The notes beneath the pieces are model-generated. The model was not told the origin of the DNA. It saw only the letters and a program-made list of their open reading frames with translations, and did no database searches. This document shows positions 7,481-10,917 of a stretch of DNA of 10,917 bases, piece by piece (within the stretch, counting starts at the first letter, position 1; each line of letters opens with the position of its first letter). The DNA lies in contig JAKOSS010000933.1 of assembly GCA_029777145.1 (NCBI GenBank), positions 1 to 10,917 on the forward strand, written 5' to 3'. Source of the DNA: Acidobacteriota bacterium. GTDB taxonomy: Bacteria > Acidobacteriota > Blastocatellia > Pyrinomonadales > Pyrinomonadaceae. The position numbers were made by a program, and so were the translations under genes.

Positions 7481-7515
7481 GACCAACAACCACCGACCAC
7501 TGACCACCGACCACC
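7481..7515. repeat. Heptanucleotide tandem repeat array, GACCACC units
   Basis: Five 7-base units abut the start of hmgA: GACCAAC, AACCACC, GACCACT, GACCACC and GACCACC. They are separated from the first array by 32 bases that include another GCAGTAG. The ACCGAC made at unit junctions (7492-7497, 7506-7511) is complementary to GTCGGT in the first array (7399-7404), so the two arrays could pair in RNA. The array replaces the normal ribosome-site position of hmgA. Confidence 0.85.
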
Positions 7516-7522
7516 GAAGCAT

Positions 7523-8827
7523 ATGATTCCAACAGCAAGCGAAACAGCTCTTAAGTACCAGTCCGGATTCGGCAACGAGTTCGCGACCGAAGCCGTCAAC
7601 GGCGCGCTCCCGATCGGACAGAATTCGCCTCAAAAAGCACCGCTCGGACTTTACGCCGAACAGTTTTCGGGCACGGCGTTCACGGTCCCGCGGGCGTGGA
7701 ACAAGCGCACCTGGGAATATCGCATCCGTCCGTCGGTTTTGCACCGTCCGTTCGAGCGGATGGACAACGGCGATTGGGTCAGCAAGTTCGACACCGAAAA
7801 CGTCACTCCGAACCAGCTTCGCTGGAATCCGGTACCTGTTCCCGAAGCAGAGACAGATTTCGTCGACGGCATCGTTTCGATCGCCGGCAACGGCGACCTT
7901 TTCTCGCAGGCCGGCATCGGTATTCACGTCTATTCCTGCAACGCGTCGATGACCGACCGGTTTTTCTACAACGCGGACGGCGAGATGCTGGTCGTTGCCG
8001 AGATGAACCGGGTTCGATTCCTGACCGAGCTCGGCATTCTTGAGATCGGTTCGGGCGAGATCGCCGTCATCCCGCGCGGATTGAAATTCCGCGTCGAACT
8101 CCCTGACGGCACGGCGCGCGGCTACATCTGTGAAAACTACGGCGCAATGTTCCGTCTTCCCGACCTCGGGCCGATCGGTGCCAACGGACTCGCCAATCCG
8201 CGCGATTTTGAAACGCCGTTTGCATGGTACGAAGACCGTGAAGGTGACTTTGAGCTCGTCGCGAAATTCGCCGGAAATCTTTGGCGATGCCATGTCGGGA
8301 ATTCGCCGCTCGACGTCGTCGCCTGGCACGGCAACTACGCACCGTACAAATACGATCTGCGCCGGTTCAATACGATCGGTTCGATCTCATACGATCATCC
8401 CGACCCGTCGATCTTCACCGTCCTGACGTCGCCTTCGGGTGAACCGGGCGTCGCGAACTGCGATTTCGCGATCTTCCCGGACCGCTGGCTGGTCGCCGAA
8501 AACACGTTCCGGCCGCCGTGGTACCACCGCAATTACATGTCGGAATATATGGGACTTTGCTACGGCCAGTACGACGCCAAGGAAGAAGGATTCGTCCCCG
8601 GCGGCGGGTCGCTCCACAACTGCATGTCCGCGCACGGACCTGACGTCGAGGCGTTTGAGAAGGCGTCGAACCATAGCCTCGAACCGCAGAAACTTTCCGG
8701 CACGATGGCCTTTATGTTCGAGTCAAGATATTTGATCAGACCGACCTCATACGCGCTCGAAGGCGGTCTGCTTCAGTCCGACTATTACGAATGTTGGCAA
8801 GGACTTAAAAAACACTTTAAGATATAG
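7523..8827 (+). CDS. hmgA: Homogentisate 1,2-dioxygenase
   Basis: Opens the ring of homogentisate with O2 to give maleylacetoacetate, in the cytoplasm. The 434-residue length and N-terminus ([16 protein letters not shown], then [17 protein letters not shown]) are diagnostic. The Fe(II) ligands are His335 and Glu341 in [12 protein letters not shown], with His371 in MSAHGPD. The catalytic His292 is in DHPDPSIF. All four have the same numbers as in the human enzyme, so no internal insertion or deletion has shifted the core. The start is ATG 7523, the only one that fits the conserved N-terminus. Only a weak GAAG is near it, because a GACCACC heptamer array runs to within 8 bases of the ATG. It is co-directional with hpd (158-base repeat-filled gap) and with the unassigned gene 32 bases downstream. 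Confidence 0.97.
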   Translation: MIPTASETALKYQSGFGNEFATEAVNGALPIGQNSPQKAPLGLYAEQFSGTAFTVPRAWNKRTWEYRIRPSVLHRPFERMDNGDWVSKFDTENVTPNQLRWNPVPVPEAETDFVDGIVSIAGNGDLFSQAGIGIHVYSCNASMTDRFFYNADGEMLVVAEMNRVRFLTELGILEIGSGEIAVIPRGLKFRVELPDGTARGYICENYGAMFRLPDLGPIGANGLANPRDFETPFAWYEDREGDFELVAKFAGNLWRCHVGNSPLDVVAWHGNYAPYKYDLRRFNTIGSISYDHPDPSIFTVLTSPSGEPGVANCDFAIFPDRWLVAENTFRPPWYHRNYMSEYMGLCYGQYDAKEEGFVPGGGSLHNCMSAHGPDVEAFEKASNHSLEPQKLSGTMAFMFESRYLIRPTSYALEGGLLQSDYYECWQGLKKHFKI

Positions 8828-8859
8828 GGGAATTTCAGGCTTACGACCAAAATTACCCC

Positions 8860-9762
8860 ATGGTTGAAAACACCAAAGATTCGGTTCGCGCGTTGCTCTC
8901 CGACGCCATCGACTACGCCGGGCTCTTTCCGCCCTCGCAGGTGGCGATGCAAGAAGCCGTACTGAACTACGCGACTTACCGGGCAAGCAACTATCGCTGG
9001 ATGCTCGGAAGGTTCGTGCTCCCGGTGGCGCGCATTGACGAATTCCTTGAATGTGCACGCGATTTCATCTCCCGTGAAACCTACGATCCTTGGCGCCTGA
9101 GCATCCTCGCCGGCGAAGACATCAATCAAACGATCCGTCAGATCGAGGACTTCAACGTCAAGAACTCTCCGCACGCGATCTGCGACACGCTCGAAGTGAG
9201 GGCCGTAACCGAGTCGAAGATCCAGAATACTGCCGCTGCACTTCCGGATTTTCTGACCGCATATTTTGAGATTCCGACCGATAACCGTTTGGCGGATCTA
9301 GTCACCGCCCTCGCCGTCCACGGCCAACGCGCGAAGATCCGTACCGGCGGGATCACCGCCGGTGAGTTTCCGCCGGTGAGAACCATCATCCAGTTCATGC
9401 GGGTGTGCCTGGCGGCGAACGTTCCGTTCAAAGCGACCGCCGGTCTCCATCATCCGCTCCGTTGCTTCAAGCCGCTGACGTACGAGGCGAACGCGCCGAT
9501 GGGAACCATGAACGGCTTTCTGAATCTGTTCCTCGCAACCGGATTCGCGTATGCGGGTTACCAGACGACGATCCTGGAGGAGATTCTCGAGGACGAGTTC
9601 GAAGAGAGTTTCGTTTTCACGGATGAAGGCGTCGCGTGGCACGGCGATTATTATCTGAGTACCGAGCAACTCGAACTGGTCCGGCGGCGCTACATCGGTT
9701 CCTTCGGCAGTTGCTCGTTCATTGAGCCGATAACCGATCTGCAGGCGATCGGACTGCTCTGA
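8860..9762 (+). CDS. Conserved-looking protein of unknown function following hmgA, 300 aa
   Basis: I cannot assign this 300-residue protein to a characterised family. It has no signal peptide and no membrane segment. It has several compact, enzyme-like motifs: AIDYAGLFPP at residues 16-25, YRWMLGRFVLP near 47-57, KIRTGG at 159-164, FKATAGLHHPLR at 190-201, MNGFLNLFL from 217, and a C-terminal SFGSCSFIEPI. Lys159, Arg161, Lys191, His197, His198 and Arg201 look like an anion- or carboxylate-binding set, and alternating strand/helix spacing would suit an alpha/beta barrel; this is inference. It lies 32 bases after hmgA with no terminator between, so it is likely co-transcribed. The slot is where maiA or fahA often lies, but it lacks the FAH signature (PVGYHGR-like) and glutathione-transferase features. 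No good Shine-Dalgarno precedes ATG 8860. Confidence 0.8.
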   Translation: MVENTKDSVRALLSDAIDYAGLFPPSQVAMQEAVLNYATYRASNYRWMLGRFVLPVARIDEFLECARDFISRETYDPWRLSILAGEDINQTIRQIEDFNVKNSPHAICDTLEVRAVTESKIQNTAAALPDFLTAYFEIPTDNRLADLVTALAVHGQRAKIRTGGITAGEFPPVRTIIQFMRVCLAANVPFKATAGLHHPLRCFKPLTYEANAPMGTMNGFLNLFLATGFAYAGYQTTILEEILEDEFEESFVFTDEGVAWHGDYYLSTEQLELVRRRYIGSFGSCSFIEPITDLQAIGLL

Positions 9763-9774
9763 AACCTGTGGCAA

Positions 9775-9803
9775 TTTCCCGTAAAGTCAAGCTATGCTAT
9801 GAT
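9775..9803 (+). promoter_or_regulatory. Candidate sigma-70-type promoter for the zinc-ribbon gene
   Basis: TATGAT (9798-9803) matches the -10 consensus at five of six positions, with TTTCCC (9775-9780) 17 bases upstream as a poor -35. Transcription would begin near 9810. The in-frame ATG at 9799 lies inside this -10, which supports translation from ATG 9847 instead. Confidence 0.42.
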
Positions 9804-9811
9804 TTGTTCGG

Positions 9812-9846
9812 ATACTTCCGGACCTCGACGCAACGTCGATAAGTAT
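9812..9846 (+). promoter_or_regulatory. Leader hairpin just upstream of the zinc-ribbon gene
   Basis: TCGACG-CAA-CGTCGA (9825-9839) is a perfect 6-bp stem with a 3-base loop, ending 8 bases before ATG 9847. ATACTT (9812-9817) and AAGTAT (9841-9846) can add an outer stem around an asymmetric internal loop. No Shine-Dalgarno is visible, so the fold may control translation; this is inferred. Confidence 0.35.
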
Positions 9847-10620
9847 ATGAAATTCTGCCCTACCTGCGAGACTCGATACGACGAAGAAATCCTGCGATTT
9901 TGTACAAAAGACGGTACGCCGCTGATCGACGAGGATCAGCCGAATTTCGTCGATTCAAAGGAGGTCGGGTCCACTGAGGAAGTCGATTTCGGTGAGGAGA
10001 CGATCATTCGGACGGAACGCCGCGATGTCCCGAAACCGCCGCCGGAACCCGACATCGATCGGAGCGAAGCTCCGCGGATCGTGATCTCGACAGCCGAAGA
10101 AAAGCAAGAGCAGCGCGTCCGGGCGAGGGCCATTCCGCCGTACCAGCCGATGCCGCAGAAACCGAACACTGCCAAGGTCGTTGTTCTCACGATCGTCGGC
10201 ACAGTCGCGGTACTCGCGTTCGGACTTTTGTTGTTCTATTTCCTTCGCACCGACGACAATTCGGCGAACACGAACGTCAATACGAATCCGCCGAACACGA
10301 ACGTGAATCTGAACACGAACTTCAACGTCGGAAATTTCAACTACAACACAAATTCAAACATCTCGTTCAACAGCAATCTCGGTTTGAATCTGAATACGAA
10401 CGTCAACGCCAACCGATCGCCGTCGCCGACACCCAAATTGAGCCCGAGCCCGAGCGCGTCGCCGAGCGTTTCGCCGACCACCAATTCGAATCTTGACGTT
10501 CCCGCAAACACGACGATGGGAACGCCGCGACCAACTGCGACGCCCGCATCTCCGCCGCCGGGCCGGCCGACGAACACTACTCCGACGGTTCGACCGAATT
10601 CAAACTCGAATCACCAATAA
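9847..10620 (+). CDS. Zinc-ribbon, single-pass membrane protein with Asn/Thr-rich tail
   Basis: A 257-residue protein of modular type. An N-terminal zinc-ribbon-like motif has Cys4-x2-Cys7 (MKFCPTC) and Cys19 in RFCTKDGTPL; a fourth Cys is missing, as in the many proteins of the CPxC...FCxxDG form. An acidic, Pro-rich linker follows (about 27-105), then one membrane helix at about 111-132. A low-complexity tail follows, first Asn/Thr/Phe-rich (about 137-200), then Ser/Pro-rich and Thr/Pro-rich. Topology is probably ribbon inside and tail outside. I chose ATG 9847 because MKFCPTC is the usual beginning and the earlier in-frame ATG (9799) sits in a likely -10 box. Function is unknown. Proteins of this layout with Asn/Thr-rich tails are, from memory, common in Blastocatellia. 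The gene stands apart from the catabolic cluster and ends at a strong terminator. Confidence 0.8.
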   Translation: MKFCPTCETRYDEEILRFCTKDGTPLIDEDQPNFVDSKEVGSTEEVDFGEETIIRTERRDVPKPPPEPDIDRSEAPRIVISTAEEKQEQRVRARAIPPYQPMPQKPNTAKVVVLTIVGTVAVLAFGLLLFYFLRTDDNSANTNVNTNPPNTNVNLNTNFNVGNFNYNTNSNISFNSNLGLNLNTNVNANRSPSPTPKLSPSPSASPSVSPTTNSNLDVPANTTMGTPRPTATPASPPPGRPTNTTPTVRPNSNSNHQ

Positions 10621-10641
10621 GACTGAATTTATCGAAGATTG

Positions 10642-10665
10642 AGGCCGCCGAGAGCGGCCTTTTTT
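10642..10665 (+). terminator. Rho-independent terminator
   Basis: AGGCCGC (10642-10648), loop CGAGA, GCGGCCT (10654-10660), followed by a T-tract to 10665. It lies 21 bases after the zinc-ribbon gene. On the minus strand the stem is not followed by T residues, so it works in one direction only. Its T-tract overlaps the stop codon of the convergent peptidase gene. Confidence 0.88.
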
Positions 10666-10917
10666 ATCTGCCGCGAAGGCTGAGAGCTTTTTCAACCGCT
10701 TTGCGCGGATCGATAACTCCCCAACCTTGCCGGTCAACTTCGTAGTGCGGGAGGCGTTCCGCCGTTGAGATGAGAATACGCTTTACCTGCTGCGGCGTCA
10801 GTTCGGGGTTTGCCTCAAGCATTTGCGCGATCACGCTCGAGACGATCGGTGCCGCGAACGAAGTTCCGTCGACGTACTTGTAATGCGCGGTGATCACGCT
10901 TTCCCGGCGGAGTTTCA
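10664..10917 (-). CDS. Subtilisin-like serine peptidase (S8), C-terminal part, truncated by window edge
   Basis: The minus-strand frame enters from the right edge (about 84 codons visible) and ends with TAA at 10666-10664. The motif VDGTSFAAPIVSSVIAQML is the catalytic-serine block of subtilases; the Ser codon is at 10861-10859. It is followed by the usual ELTPQQVKRIL helix and by GWGVIDPRKAVEKAL, the normal end of an S8 domain. The Asp and His of the triad would be upstream, outside the window. The GTG at 10897 is internal, not a start. The protein ends just after the catalytic domain, so there is no C-terminal sorting or PPC-type extension. Substrate and export cannot be judged. Confidence 0.9.
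   Translation of the reverse strand, partial: KLRRESVITAHYKYVDGTSFAAPIVSSVIAQMLEANPELTPQQVKRILISTAERLPHYEVDRQGWGVIDPRKAVEKALSLRGR

Noticed and set aside
7364..7515. CRISPR array
   Set aside because: Units are only 7 bases and contiguous with no spacers; no cas genes are nearby.
6702..7538. Minus-strand open frame (278 codons) opposite hpd and through the repeat block
   Set aside because: Its first part is the translated heptamer array (periodic 7-residue peptide) and the rest shadows hpd.
7361..8329. Minus-strand open frame (322 codons) opposite hmgA
   Set aside because: It is antisense to a complete homogentisate dioxygenase gene and ends in translated heptamer repeats.
9799..9846. Sixteen-residue N-terminal extension of the zinc-ribbon protein from ATG 9799
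   Set aside because: That ATG lies in a likely -10 box, and MKFCPTC at 9847 is the usual family start.

Overview
The window looks like chromosomal DNA of a moderately GC-rich, Gram-negative-type bacterium. The best guess is an acidobacterium of the Blastocatellia/Pyrinomonadales kind. That placement is inferred from a secreted TPR-CHAT protein, a membrane protein with an N-terminal zinc ribbon and a long Asn/Thr-rich tail, heptameric tandem repeats between genes, and many starts without a clear Shine-Dalgarno. No rRNA, tRNA, CRISPR array, insertion sequence or phage gene was seen, and no gene-free stretch exceeds about 205 bases.

Layout. (1) Bases 1-575: 3' part of an AlkA-like 3-methyladenine DNA glycosylase gene. 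It meets, tail to tail with overlapping stop codons, a minus-strand Lrp/AsnC regulator gene (572-1009). (2) 1114-3849: a large exported protein with about seven 40-residue TPR units and a C-terminal CHAT peptidase domain whose His/Cys pair is intact. (3) After an AT-rich 204-base intergenic region, 4054-9762 is a co-directional cluster for phenylalanine/tyrosine breakdown: phenylalanine 4-hydroxylase (4054-4959), 4-hydroxyphenylpyruvate dioxygenase (6255-7364) and homogentisate 1,2-dioxygenase (7523-8827), then an unassigned 300-residue protein (8860-9762). (4) Between the hydroxylase and HPPD genes sits a set of three genes overlapping by exactly 8 nt at each junction: a nucleotidyltransferase-fold protein, a 75-residue helical protein and a four-helix membrane protein (4989-6235). 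(5) Between the HPPD and homogentisate dioxygenase genes lies a block of 7-bp tandem repeats (7364-7515). (6) 9847-10620 encodes a zinc-ribbon/transmembrane/low-complexity protein with its own likely promoter and a clear intrinsic terminator. (7) The window ends in the 3' part of a minus-strand subtilisin-like (S8) peptidase gene.

How the genes work together. The three recognised catabolic enzymes convert phenylalanine to tyrosine, 4-hydroxyphenylpyruvate to homogentisate, and homogentisate to maleylacetoacetate. All three are non-heme Fe(II) enzymes whose 2-His-1-carboxylate ligands can be located here. The tyrosine aminotransferase and the two last steps (maleylacetoacetate isomerase, fumarylacetoacetase) are not in the window. 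The unassigned 300-residue gene occupies the position right after homogentisate dioxygenase. The nearby Lrp-type regulator could respond to an amino acid, but nothing in the sequence ties it directly to this cluster.

The best candidates for something undescribed are the coupled nucleotidyltransferase/small-protein/membrane-protein trio, the uncharacterised protein after homogentisate dioxygenase, and the heptamer repeat block in the hpd-hmgA junction.
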